DNA of 64,000 nucleotides from a bacterium (lineage in GTDB: Bacteria; Planctomycetota; Planctomycetia; Pirellulales; Pirellulaceae), in contig WGNR01000017.1 in the NCBI GenBank assembly GCA_016124445.1, forward strand, positions 91,358-155,357, given 5' to 3'. The position numbers and the translations under genes were made by a program. Below the pieces are notes generated by a model that was not told the DNA's origin, did no database searches, and saw nothing but the letters and a program-made list of their open reading frames with translations. This document shows, piece after piece, positions 53,198-63,400 of this stretch. Position 1 is the stretch's first letter. Every line of letters begins with the position of its first letter.

Positions 53198-53728
53198 ATG
53201 CAAGAACACCAGGGTTCGGTCGGAGATATTGGGGCTCGCCTGATGCAGCATCGTCGGACGTTGTACAGCTACGTTTTTGCCTGCGTCCGAAACGAGCATA
53301 CGGCGGAAGATATCGTCCAGGATATCGCCCAAATCGCGATCACTTCGATCGATTCGCTGCGGGATCCAGACCGGTTTTCAAATTGGTTGTTTGGCATCGC
53401 CCGTCGCCGTGTGCTGATGGAGTTCCGTAACAAACAGCATGAACAGGTCATGCCGCCTGATGTCGTAGAACTGCTGGCCGTGGAAGCCGAGAACACCTCG
53501 ATCGATGGGATCAGTCGACGTAAGCAGTTCCTGACCGAGTGCATCGAGGAACTGCCAGACAACATGCGCGAGATTCTTCGCCATCGCTATGACGGATCGG
53601 TACAAGATGTCAGCGAGTTGGCCGATCGATTTGGCCGTACGGTGCAAGCGGTCTATGGGGTGTTGAAACGGTTACGAATCAAGTTGGCTGGTTGTGTCGA
53701 GCAAAAACTGGCCGAGGCAGACGCATGA
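53198..53728 (+). CDS. ECF-type sigma factor
   Basis: From the ATG at 53198 the product has 176 residues; AAGGA lies about seven bases upstream, whereas an earlier ATG (53156) has no ribosome site. Region 2 reads LYSYVFACVRNEHTAEDIVQ and DRFSNWLFGIARRRVLMEFR; region 4 is LPDNMREILRHRYDGSVQDV and LADRFGRTVQAVYGVLKRLR, a helix-turn-helix. It recruits RNA polymerase to its own promoter class. Its stop overlaps the start of the FecR-like gene as ATGA, so the pair is a sigma/anti-sigma unit. It is transcribed divergently from the DUF1592 operon, a plausible target. Confidence 0.92.
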   Translation: MQEHQGSVGDIGARLMQHRRTLYSYVFACVRNEHTAEDIVQDIAQIAITSIDSLRDPDRFSNWLFGIARRRVLMEFRNKQHEQVMPPDVVELLAVEAENTSIDGISRRKQFLTECIEELPDNMREILRHRYDGSVQDVSELADRFGRTVQAVYGVLKRLRIKLAGCVEQKLAEADA

Positions 53729-55206
53729 ACCAGAACGATAGCGAACTGCTGGATCGTTTTCTCACCAACGAACTGTCGTCGGCTGCGTTTGACCAATTGA
53801 TGGAACGTCTGCGGCACGAGCCAACGTTGATCCGCAAGCTTCTGGCGTTGTCGACCAATGAAGAACTGATCGGTGAATGGGCCAGCCGTCCTCACGAACC
53901 GACCGTCGAATTGGATCTGCCTGGCTCTCAATACACCCGGCCTGGCCGCCTGCTTCCTCGAAAACCAGCCAGAGGTTGGTTTCGCCAGGCGGCGTACCTA
54001 GCGGTTTCGGCGGCTGCACTTGTGATCTGCGCACTAGGTCTCTGGTGGCTGAGCCTACCCGCGATGATCGCCCAGATACAAAGCACTTCGAATGTCGTCG
54101 GGCTCGATCAATCATTCGATTGGCAGACAGTCCGCCCAGGCGAAACGCTTGAATTCGCTTCGGGCATCATCGAGTTGAAAACGATCAAACAAGTATCGCT
54201 CGTGCTGGAAGGCCCCATACATTGCCAGTTCGTTTCGGCGGAGCAGATCGTCCTGCATGAGGGACGACTGTATGCCGACGTGCCAGTAACCGGCCGCGGA
54301 CTGACAATCATCACCCCCGATGGCGAAGTCATCGACTGGGGTACGAAATTTGGCGTGGAAGTCATTCCCGAAAAAAAGACCGAAGTGCATGTCTTCCAAG
54401 GACGCGTCACCGCGGAACTAGTGAGCGGAACGAAAGAGCAGCTGGCAGACATCACCGCAGGGCATGCCATCGCACTTAGCAGGGAGAGCAAGCAAATCGA
54501 AACACTGAAACTGAGCAATAAGTTTGCCAGAAAGGCAGCGCTACCGGTCGAGGAATTCTCTTTCCGAGGCAACCTGTCAGAACAGTCAGGCTGGTTTGAC
54601 AGTGGGCTGTCGCCGAAACCGATCCATACTGTTTCCAATAAGAACGTTCATTATCCTGGCCTTGCGCCCACTGAGAAAGGAATGTTGGAAATCAAGGGCG
54701 GTAATCAAGCGTCTTGGTCGCCGGTCGGTCGCCGTTGGCAAAACGGATACCTTTCGATGCTCGTTTACCCAGACGATGACTTCGTGAAACGGCTGGGCAA
54801 ACAGACCGCGACGCTTCTTTCGTTTGGCCCTGTAGATGAACCGGATCAGCGTGAAATCCGTCTTTTGGTTCGAAAGCCGGATCAATTCTCCCGACAAACG
54901 GCCGAATTCGGAATGGAAGTCAACGGCCAACAGAAATACTTCGAGCAACCACTATTCCAAGGCTTTAAACCTTGTCTGGTTGTTATCTGCCTAGGTAAGA
55001 ATGATATCGACCTTTGGATTAACCCTGCCCGTGATTCGTTCGGCTCCGATCAGCCGCCACCACCTTCGATCACCCTGCCAAATACGTCGCGCCCGGAATC
55101 CCGAACTCTTTGGATCAATGACGTACACAATCCGAACTGCACCTGGTTTTGGATCGATTCCATTCGCGGCGGTGACCGTTGGGCGGATGTAGCTCCCAGG
55201 CCCTAG
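53725..55206 (+). CDS. FecR-like membrane anti-sigma/signalling protein
   Basis: From the ATG at 53725 the product has 493 residues. The N-terminus (LLDRFLTNELSSAAFDQLME, ALSTNEELIGEWASRP) resembles the cytoplasmic part of planctomycete FecR proteins. A single membrane helix follows near residue 95 (LAVSAAALVICALGLWWLSL), then a FecR domain with EFASGIIELKTIKQVSLVLE, DGEVIDWGTKFGVEV and TAELVSGTKEQLADITAG. The last ~200 residues, possibly a lectin-like domain, are less conserved (YLSMLVYPDDDFVKRLGKQT). It probably holds the ECF sigma factor until an outside signal arrives. A longer frame from 53692 overlaps the sigma gene. Confidence 0.88.
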   Translation: MNQNDSELLDRFLTNELSSAAFDQLMERLRHEPTLIRKLLALSTNEELIGEWASRPHEPTVELDLPGSQYTRPGRLLPRKPARGWFRQAAYLAVSAAALVICALGLWWLSLPAMIAQIQSTSNVVGLDQSFDWQTVRPGETLEFASGIIELKTIKQVSLVLEGPIHCQFVSAEQIVLHEGRLYADVPVTGRGLTIITPDGEVIDWGTKFGVEVIPEKKTEVHVFQGRVTAELVSGTKEQLADITAGHAIALSRESKQIETLKLSNKFARKAALPVEEFSFRGNLSEQSGWFDSGLSPKPIHTVSNKNVHYPGLAPTEKGMLEIKGGNQASWSPVGRRWQNGYLSMLVYPDDDFVKRLGKQTATLLSFGPVDEPDQREIRLLVRKPDQFSRQTAEFGMEVNGQQKYFEQPLFQGFKPCLVVICLGKNDIDLWINPARDSFGSDQPPPPSITLPNTSRPESRTLWINDVHNPNCTWFWIDSIRGGDRWADVAPRP

Positions 55207-55548
55207 GTCGACAGTTTATCCTCGGTTGCATTGTCCGAAATCAGAAGCAGCCCCATCCCCGCGGGAAACCCTCTTCGTGAAACTTCACTTGTTCGCAATT
55301 TATGGAAGTCGCAAATAGAAACGGGCTTACAAATTCCGAGGCTGTTTCGATCTTCAAAACCGAACGCAACAGCTAACGGAGCTTTGCCCCTTGCCGTTTC
55401 CCTCGCTCGAGAAGCTCAGCGGCGAAACGGCGATGTTGATATCGATGGGGACCTGAAGAGGTTTGGGCTGGGGGCGTTTCATGGGTTGTGGATATTGTCG
55501 GGCGATCTGAATTGGATTGCTCTCATTGCGTATTCTTCACGGTCAGGC
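55207..55548. other. Noncoding region after the FecR-like gene
   Basis: About 340 bases with no supported gene. A plus-strand open frame of 272 codons starting at 55231 runs opposite the Rhs remnant listed next and has no family features. No clear terminator for the FecR-like gene. Confidence 0.45.
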
Positions 55549-56084
55549 TCAAAGGATCGCTCGGAAGATGAGGACACATTGCCACGCAAGGCCGTGGCAA
55601 TGGCACCCCGGCTTAAGACCATTCATAGGGTCTTTACCGTTGAGTTCGAGACCTGGATTCACCGACAGCAGAATGCCTGCATGGGTGTTTGGATTGTTTC
55701 TCTTAAAGTCCTGTGGCAGTTCAATGTTTGTATATACAGAAACGGAGCCAGTAATTCTGATGATTCCATGACTGCACATGGGAGCAACTTTTGCGATGAA
55801 AAAGGTGTCATCTGTTGTGCCCGATGGGACCCCTGTTATTTGCCCTCCATTATTGACCCGCTCTCGATTTGGGGATCTCCTGCCTGGTTCAACTGCCCAT
55901 GCCTCATAGTAATCCCATTTACCATCATCTGCATCGTGTTGAATCTTTCTATGTCGAAGCCGAGGGCGGCCAGGTCGTGCGTCGTGCCGATGTCGCCGCC
56001 GGATCGCTCGCCTGGGTCAGGTGCGAGGCGGCATCGTAGCTGTAGCTGAGCGTACGAACGGTCTTGCTGCCGTCCATCCACTTT
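55549..56084 (-). pseudogene. Orphan Rhs fragment: piece of YD-repeat core fused to a C-terminal tip module
   Basis: On the minus strand, 56084-55953 matches the core of the large Rhs gene at 57405 onward (RTLSYSYDAASHL, then THDLAALGFD), but with an internal deletion of about 40 bases that shifts the frame. From about 55950 to 55600 another frame encodes a homologue of the Rhs C-terminal domain: ADDGKWDYYEAWAVEPG against ADDKKWDYLEAWEVDGR, then YTNIELPQDFKRNN against FENITLPNDFAPGS, and THAGILLS against PHAGILQS. The homology starts right at the join, so a core fragment was fused to the middle of a tip by recombination. The last codons before the stop are encoded by a REP-like hairpin, which truncates the tip. 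There is no start codon suited to the whole. Confidence 0.85.
55577..55602. repeat. REP-like palindrome inside the orphan Rhs tip
   Basis: CATTGCCACG (55577-55586) and CGTGGCAATG (55593-55602) form a perfect 10-bp stem with a 6-base loop. The sequence next to it, GCACCCCGG, is GC-rich. It differs in sequence from the hairpin pair at 24968-25151 but has the same size and design. It marks the point where tip homology ends. Confidence 0.75.
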
Positions 56085-56221
56085 GCACGGGATGCAGGAA
56101 TATACCCTGTAAGCCAAATCGTTATCTCACACTGCCGGAGGCGGCGGTGCCACACCCTGGGAAGCCTGGCGATCAGGTTGAATCAACCATGCCGCCCAGC
56201 CGAGCCATCCTTTGGTCTTGC

Positions 56222-57343
56222 CTATTTGCTTAATAGTTGCCATGCACAGATCGTTCCATCGTTTCCGCCGGTATACAGAGTTTGCCCGTGAATAAGAATT
56301 CCAGCAATTCCCTCTTGCTTTGGGGTAAGTGTCGCTTCGACCTTAGCACTTTCCGTATTTAACAGTCGAATGGTGCCATCCATTCCTCCAACAACGACTC
56401 GACGGTCATCGAAGAATTGGGCTGCAAACCAAATCCAGGTGTTCAATTCGAAGCGCTGTGACCAGCCCGGACGACGCGGTTCGAGTACATCGACGTAACC
56501 GACGTTGGGGCCTACTAGAAACTGGTCACCGAAACCAGCGCAGAGCAGGCGGCTGCCACTGGGTGAAAACTGAACGCGGCGAACGTAGTACCCCATGTTT
56601 CGTCTGTATACAAGTTCGCCCGTTTTCGTATTCCAGACCGATAAGATTTCGCTACCTGAATTCTCTGGCACATCGCGGAGATGGAATTTCGAGAGAGGTA
56701 ATCCTACTGCTGCAAGCAGCTTGCCATCGGGTGATAAAGCAACATGCTTTACACTCGTTTTGGTGTTTAGATCATGGCGGACCTTGGATGATTTGATGTC
56801 CCACAGGCGGAGAACCCCCGTTCCTTCATGAAATTCACCTCCTTCGATTCGCTGAACAGCAAAGCCTTTTTCTAGGTTGCCAGCCACAATTCCTGTGATC
56901 GGCACTCCTGGGGTAAGGCGAATGGCATTTTCCGGTTTCGCCCCCACTGAGATAAATTCAACGCCGTTGTCCAATCGCTTCCAAATACACGCAGAAGGAG
57001 CACCGAACATCCCATTCCAGCTTGCGAGGTTAGCAACCACACGTGCCAACGAATTCTTACCAGGATTCCATTGATAAACATCGATTAGTATATCAATATC
57101 CTCCGAGGCAGAACCAACGGCAATCGACTTGCCATCAGCGCAAAGAATCATTGAGCGAATCGAGAGTGATCGTTCATCAACAGTAACATTCTGGATATTT
57201 TTGAATTCTAGCTTCGGGGGATCTTCCGCTTCGACTTTTGCGGCATTTCCGCCATCTTGCGCGTTTGAAGGCCTAGAATTAAAGAATCCAAAATGCGCTA
57301 CATTTACAGAAAATACAATAACGTAAATAGCTAATATTCTCAT
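56222..57343 (-). CDS. Secreted WD40-type repeat protein
   Basis: The 373-residue protein has an N-terminal signal or anchor segment (LAIYVIVFSVNVAHFGFF). The rest forms beta-propeller repeats with WD-like strands: GTGVLRLWDIKSSKVRHDLN, VKHVALSPDGKLLAAVGLP, EILSVWNTKTGELVYRRN, VQFSPSGSRLLCAGFG, DGTIRLLNTESAKVEATL and GGNDGTICAWQLLSK at the end. It starts 61 bases after the Rhs stop and lies between the intact Rhs gene and the orphan tip. That is the position of an immunity gene in Rhs loci, but WD40 proteins are also common alone in planctomycetes. The role is unproved. GC content is lower than in the Rhs core. Confidence 0.8.
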   Translation of the reverse strand: MRILAIYVIVFSVNVAHFGFFNSRPSNAQDGGNAAKVEAEDPPKLEFKNIQNVTVDERSLSIRSMILCADGKSIAVGSASEDIDILIDVYQWNPGKNSLARVVANLASWNGMFGAPSACIWKRLDNGVEFISVGAKPENAIRLTPGVPITGIVAGNLEKGFAVQRIEGGEFHEGTGVLRLWDIKSSKVRHDLNTKTSVKHVALSPDGKLLAAVGLPLSKFHLRDVPENSGSEILSVWNTKTGELVYRRNMGYYVRRVQFSPSGSRLLCAGFGDQFLVGPNVGYVDVLEPRRPGWSQRFELNTWIWFAAQFFDDRRVVVGGMDGTIRLLNTESAKVEATLTPKQEGIAGILIHGQTLYTGGNDGTICAWQLLSK

Positions 57344-57404
57344 AGGACTTGCTCTCGCCTAAATGCTTGGTGCGTTCATCTGCTTACTTGCATCTATGCT
57401 TAAA

Positions 57405-60400
57405 TTATTTTTTCTGCGAAAAATCGTCGCCTATCACAGTAGTCTTGGTCTTTCCATTCTCATCCCATTCAACCAGGATACTATGTTCAACTGAATTTGA
57501 GCTCGGCGTGAATCCCGTCATAGCCTTAGTGTTGAACGTAGATTGCAATATCCCGGCATGCGGAACGCTTCCGGGAGCAAAATCGTTAGGGAGCGTGATG
57601 TTCTCGAAGAAATATGCCTTACCTTCAAAGAGAATCGAGCCGCAACTACCCTCAGGAGCCGCAACTTCGATTTGGTATAAATCGGGCTGAATCTCTGTCC
57701 TTATTCCGTTAACTCGCTTAGGAGTTCTTCCATCAACTTCCCAGGCCTCCAAGTAATCCCACTTTTTGTCGTCGGCGGGATGGGAAATTGGTGCGCCATT
57801 CTTCGTGACCTTAAATGTCACTGTGAGGTGTTGAACGATCCAGTTATTAGTACGATTGCCATCTTCCATGTCAGCCGGGAACCTAGTGTCCTTATTGGGG
57901 TCCTTTACCCACCAATTGATTCCATAATTGAATACACCGTAAGGCCCAGGAAGCCCCTTCCCATCAATGCCTGTCGGATTTCTAGGGTTATTCGTAAAAC
58001 CTAATAGCCACTTTGCCTGTTGGAGACCGCTTGGATCCCGTGAACTTACAGGGGAATTATGGACATAGCGTAAAAGATTCGCATCCCCCGCGTCAAACTC
58101 CAACGGATCCTCACTGATCCATTTCCCAACCTCGGAGTCGAAGTACCTGGCTCGATTATACTGCAGATCGCTCTCCTCATCCCGTTCTCGCCCAGTAAAC
58201 CCGAACAGGAAGTCGACCGCGCTGGCCGTTTCCGCCGTGATCTTGCCGAAGGAATTGTAGGTCAGGTGATTTTCCACCGTGGTCGTGTCGGTGCCTGAAT
58301 CGTAACTCGCTACGTCGCGGACCGTGCCCAGGTTGTCGGTTAGGGCCCACAGGACATCGCCTGCCGAAGAGGTGCTCGTGACTGCTTCGCTGGCCAGGAT
58401 CTGGTCGACGCTGGGGCCGTAGAAGTAACGGTCGGTCAGGGCGTCGGACTCGTCGAACCGCAACAGCATGTGGTCTCCGGCGTTGCCTTGTTCGCTTCGC
58501 AGGCCGTCGTAGATGTAGACTTGCTCCGTCGCGGTGCCGCTGCCGGCTCCGTCGGCGTCGATCGTTTTCACGATGCGGCGGTTGAAGATGTCGTAGGTGT
58601 AGTCCACCTCTTTCGTGACCGTGCCGCCACTGTCTTTCGTGACGATGCTCGTCAAACGGTTGCGGTAGTCCCAGGTGTACTCGGTCAGCTCGCTGGTCGA
58701 GATGTTCGTCTTCGTCAGACGGTTTCCTTCGTCGTCGTACGTGTAGTTGAACGTGCCGTCGGAGGTGAGCTGGTTGTTGTCGCCCGTCGTGTAACCCGTG
58801 TTGGTGCGGTTACCGTTGGCGTCGTACGTGTACGACTCGTCGCTGGTCGTGCCGCTGCGATCGGCGCCGGTCAGCTGGTTCGTGTCGTCATAACTGTACG
58901 TGGCATCTTCGCTCGAGTATCCGTAGACGGTGAACGCCGTCAGGCGGTTGCCTTCGTCGTAGCTATAGGTGTAGCCTGCCAGCGTGCTGGAACTGCCGTC
59001 GGTGTGCGTGATGCCAGTGATTTGGCGATCGCCGTCGTAGGCGTAGGCCGTGCTGGCGACCAGGTTGGTGCCCGACAGATCGGCGTAGCGATCGATCGAA
59101 GTGAACTGCCCCTTGTTCGTCGCATCGTAGGCGAAGTCGACCCGCTTTTCAGCCACCGTGTTGCCGCCCGTTTGACCCGCCTGGGTCGCCTCGGTCATCC
59201 GGCCGTAGTAGTCGTACGTGTAGCTGTTTTCGAGATCGGCCGTGCCGTCGATTTCCGCCGTCAGGCCCGTGCGGCGATTCAGCCCATCGTACGATTCGCC
59301 AAGGACGACGTCGAAGCCGAGCGCGGCCAGGTCGTGCGTCGTGCCGATGTTGCGGCCGAGGTTGTCGTACGTGAACGTATAGGTCGCCTCCGGATCGCTC
59401 GCTTCGGTCAGGTGCGAAGCGGCATCGTAGCTGTAGCTGAGCGTGCGAACGGTCGTGCTGCCGTTCATCCACTTTTCGGCCGTGCGCCGCTGGAGGTTGT
59501 CGTACGTGTAATCGATCACGCGGCCATCGCGATCGGTGTACTGCGTGAGGTTGCCTGCGGCGTCGTATTCGTACGAACGCGTATCGCTCAGCTCGTTCGT
59601 GTTGGTCAACATCCGGTTGAGCGCGTCGTACGTCCAGGTGGTCGTATTGCCGACCGAATCGGTCAGCGTCAGGCGGTTGCCGTTGGCGTCGTACGTATAA
59701 TCGGTCTCGCCGCTCTCGGCATCGGTGGTCGCGATCAGACGCCCAAGGTTGTCGTACATGTAACTCGTTTCATGACCCAGACGATCGGTTTCGGTCAGCT
59801 TTTGGCCGTTGGCATCGTACGTGTAAACAGTCCAGGGAGAGACGCCGGAGCCAGCCCCGTCCGGATCAGGCATCGTCACCTTGGTCGCGCGGCCGAGATT
59901 GTCGTACTCATACGACGTGGTGCCATCGAGCGTGGTCATGCCGACCATATCCCCGACGCTGTCGTACGTGTACGAAGTGGTCGGCGCGGAGAGCGGACCG
60001 GCACCATCCGGATCAGGCTCGGTGATGGTCGACTGACGTCCGAGGGCATCGTAGGTATAGGTGGTTGTGCCGGTCGGGTCGACCTTCGTCGCCATCAGCC
60101 CGGCCGAGTTGTACGTATAACTGACCGTCTGCGACTCGGCATCGGTCACGCTGGCAAGCTGGCCATGGCTGTTATAGGTGTAGGTCGTTACCGGAGCCGC
60201 AAGCGAACCGCCTGGCCCTGCCCCGTCCGGATCAGGCAGCGTTTCGGTCAGCTTCCGCCCCATGTAATCGTAGGTGTAGCTGGTCGTCTGGCCCATCGGA
60301 TCGGTCATGCTTGTCAGCTGCCCAGCCGCATCGTAGCTATAGCTCATTTCCGGCGCGGTCAGCGAACCGGCCCCATCCGGATCAGGCATGGTGACCGTGA

Positions 60401-63400
60401 TCTGACGACCCAGATTGTCGTAGGTGTAGGTCGTCGTATTGCCCAGTTCGTCCGTCATGCTGGTCATCTGGCCGTTGGCATCGTAAGCGTAGGAGACCTC
60501 CGGCGAAGTGAGCGAACCAGCCCCATCCGGGTCAGGCTTCGTCTCGGTAATCTTGCGGCCCAGATCATCGTAGGTGTAGGTGGTCTCGCCCCCGTTGGGA
60601 TCGGTCATGCTAACCAGTTGGCCGAATTCATCGTAGGCGTACGACGTCACCGGCGATGTCAACGAACCCGCCCCATCCGGATCAGGCGAGGTGATCGTGA
60701 TAACCCGGTTCAGATTGTCGTAGGTGTAAGTGGTCACGTTCCCCAGCGCGTCCGTTTCGGTCAGTTTGTTGCCCGCGTCGTCGTAGGTAGTGCTGGTAGT
60801 CGGCGCGGAGAGCGAACCGGCCCCATCCGGATCAGGCAAGGTGGTACTCGTCCGGCGGCGGCGGTTGTCGTAGGTATACGACGTGGTTCCCTTCGGCGTG
60901 GTGATCGATGCCACCTGGCCGGAAGCGGTATAGGCATAGGTCGTCACCAGGGCGACCAGCGAACCGGTTCCATCCGGATCTTCCGTGGTGATGGTAGAAA
61001 CACGGTTCAGTTCGTCGTAGGTGTAGGTGGTCGTGCCAAGGTCGGTCGTTTCGGTCAGCTTGTTCCCTTCGGAATCGTAGGTGTAGCTGACGGTCGTGCC
61101 GTCGGTGTTGGTCTGGCTGGCGACCCGGCCGAACGCGTCGTAGGTGGTCGAACTGACCAGCGAAGTCAGCGAACCGCCCCCGTCCGGGTCCGGCAAGGTA
61201 ACCGAGGTCTGCCGACCGAGGTTGTCGTACGCATAGGTCGTCACGCGGTTCAGCGGATCGGTCACCGTCAGAACGCGACCGTTGTCGTCGTAGGTGTACG
61301 AAGTGACCGGGGCCGAGAGCGGACCGGCACCATCGGGATCTTCCTGGGTAACCGACGTCAAGACTCCGCTGGTGTAGGTATTGGTCGTCACGTTCCCCAG
61401 CGGATCGGTGACGGTCAGCTGGTTGCCGTTGGAATCGTAAGTGTACGAAGTCACCGGAGCCGCGAGCGGACCGCTACCATCCGGATCTTCCTGGGTCACC
61501 GAAGTGAGCCGACCATTGGAATCGTAGGCATAAGTGGTCGTGCGGCCATTGACCGACATGGTCGCCCGCTTGCCCTGGGAGTTGTAGGTGTAGGTCGTGA
61601 CGGTCGCCGAAAGCGAACCGGCACCATCCGGATCTTCGGAAGTGACCGTCAGCTGGCGTCCCAGGTCGTCGTAGGTGTAGGTGGTCGTGTTGCCCAGTTC
61701 ATCGGTTCGCGTGAGGAGATGCCCCTCGGAATCGTACGTCGAGGTCGTATAGGCTTCATCCGACGTGCCGACCGCGTAGGTCGTCTTGGTCCGATTACCG
61801 TCGGCATCGTATTCGTAATCGGTTTCAACTCCATCCGGATCGGTGACCGACTCTACCAGCCCCTGCGGCGGATCGGTCGACAGGCTCGGCGCCGACGTGT
61901 AGGTGTAGGTCGTCGTGAGGTCGTCCGTTTCCAGGTTGACCCCATCATCGATCTGACCGATCACCTTGGTTTCGGTAAGCTTCAGATCGTAGGTCGAATC
62001 GTACGTCCAGGTAGTGATATTCCCATTGGCATCGGTGTACTTAACCGGCTCGTTCCAGGTCGAATCGTACACCCAGGTACGCACCGAACTATCGGGCAAC
62101 GTCTCGGTCAGCATGTTGCCGCGGCTGTCGTACGTGTACTCGTAAACAGGAGCTGCAAGCGGGCCGGTACCATCGGGATCCGGGAGGATTTTCTTGAGAA
62201 GCAGGCCGTTGGCATCGCGGATGTAGTTCGTCTCGTTCCCCAAGGCGTCGATTTCTTTGGTGACATTGCCTCGAGAATCTTCCCACGTTTTCTGTGACCC
62301 GAATTCATTAGTAACCGTTTTGTAGGCATCGTCCGTAGTCACCGCCTGGTACTGGGGAGATACAATGTCCTGGTGAGTACCACCTGTCGTTTCCATGGAG
62401 GCCAAGTTGCCCGTGGAATCGTATGTCCAGGTCGTGACTTCGCCATCGGGTGTCGTTCTACTGGTCATCCGATCGTTGGCATCGTAGGTGTATGTCGTCA
62501 CCTGGGTGGAAAGAGGTCCACTACCGTCGGGATCGGGCCGCACGATACTGGTAATGAATCCGTTCGTGTAGTTAAACGTGATGGATTCACCTTCCGTGTC
62601 GACAACGTTGGTCAATTCTCCGTAGGAATCGTAGGTGAAGGTCGTGGTGACAAAGGGGCCTTCGATCAAGTAGATCAGCTTCTTGCTGTTGACCGTTGTG
62701 TATGTGTAATCGGTGACTCGCCCCTTTGAATCGGTCTTGGTCTGGACGTAGCCGTCTGCGTCGAAAACGAACACATTGTTGTCTTTATCGACCAGCTGAT
62801 AGCCTCCGCCACCCAAGGCACTGAGCTCTGAGAAAGTACCTTCCGCGCTCACGTAGCCGCCACTGCCATCAGATGAGTAGTTATCACTACTGAGCCCATC
62901 GGCAACCAGGGCGCCATCGCTGTCAGCGAAAATCCTTTTGACTCCTCCGATCGTCGCCTGCTTTTTGAGGAGCAGGAACTTCCCTTTACCGGTAATAGGA
63001 CTGTCGACCGGATCGTCGTTGACAAGTTGATACTTGGTTGTTGAACCAACGTACTGCGTTCCCGCTACTTGATAGGAAAACTTAACAATATCCGAGTCTC
63101 CAAAACTGGAGCGTGGAATATTGAAGACAAAGTGCGCTTTAACTTGTTCCTCTCCGGTCGCGGGCCAAACAAATGAACCGGTCGTCGTCAGATTCATTGC
63201 ACTGACATTGGTGTCATCCGGCGTGATGACTATGTCCATCGTCAGGGTGTCAGAGATGTTGTGGTTCGCATCAGCATCCGGATTCGTGATAATGGCATCG
63301 AAAGCAACGACGACATTGTTGGATGCCATATCGATGGTAATCGGGATTCCGGTGCAGCCACATTTTGCGTCAACCTGCTCACCATTGGTATTGGGTGTAA

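Noticed and set aside
55231..56049. 272-codon plus-strand open frame
   Set aside because: It lies opposite the orphan Rhs fragment and has no family features; the minus strand shows real homology.
58470..62297. A 1275-codon open frame on the plus strand opposite the Rhs gene
   Set aside because: Its translation is a periodic, Arg/Val/Gly-rich echo of the YD repeats on the other strand. The minus-strand reading has clear Rhs motifs, so this is a by-product of repeat structure and GC bias.
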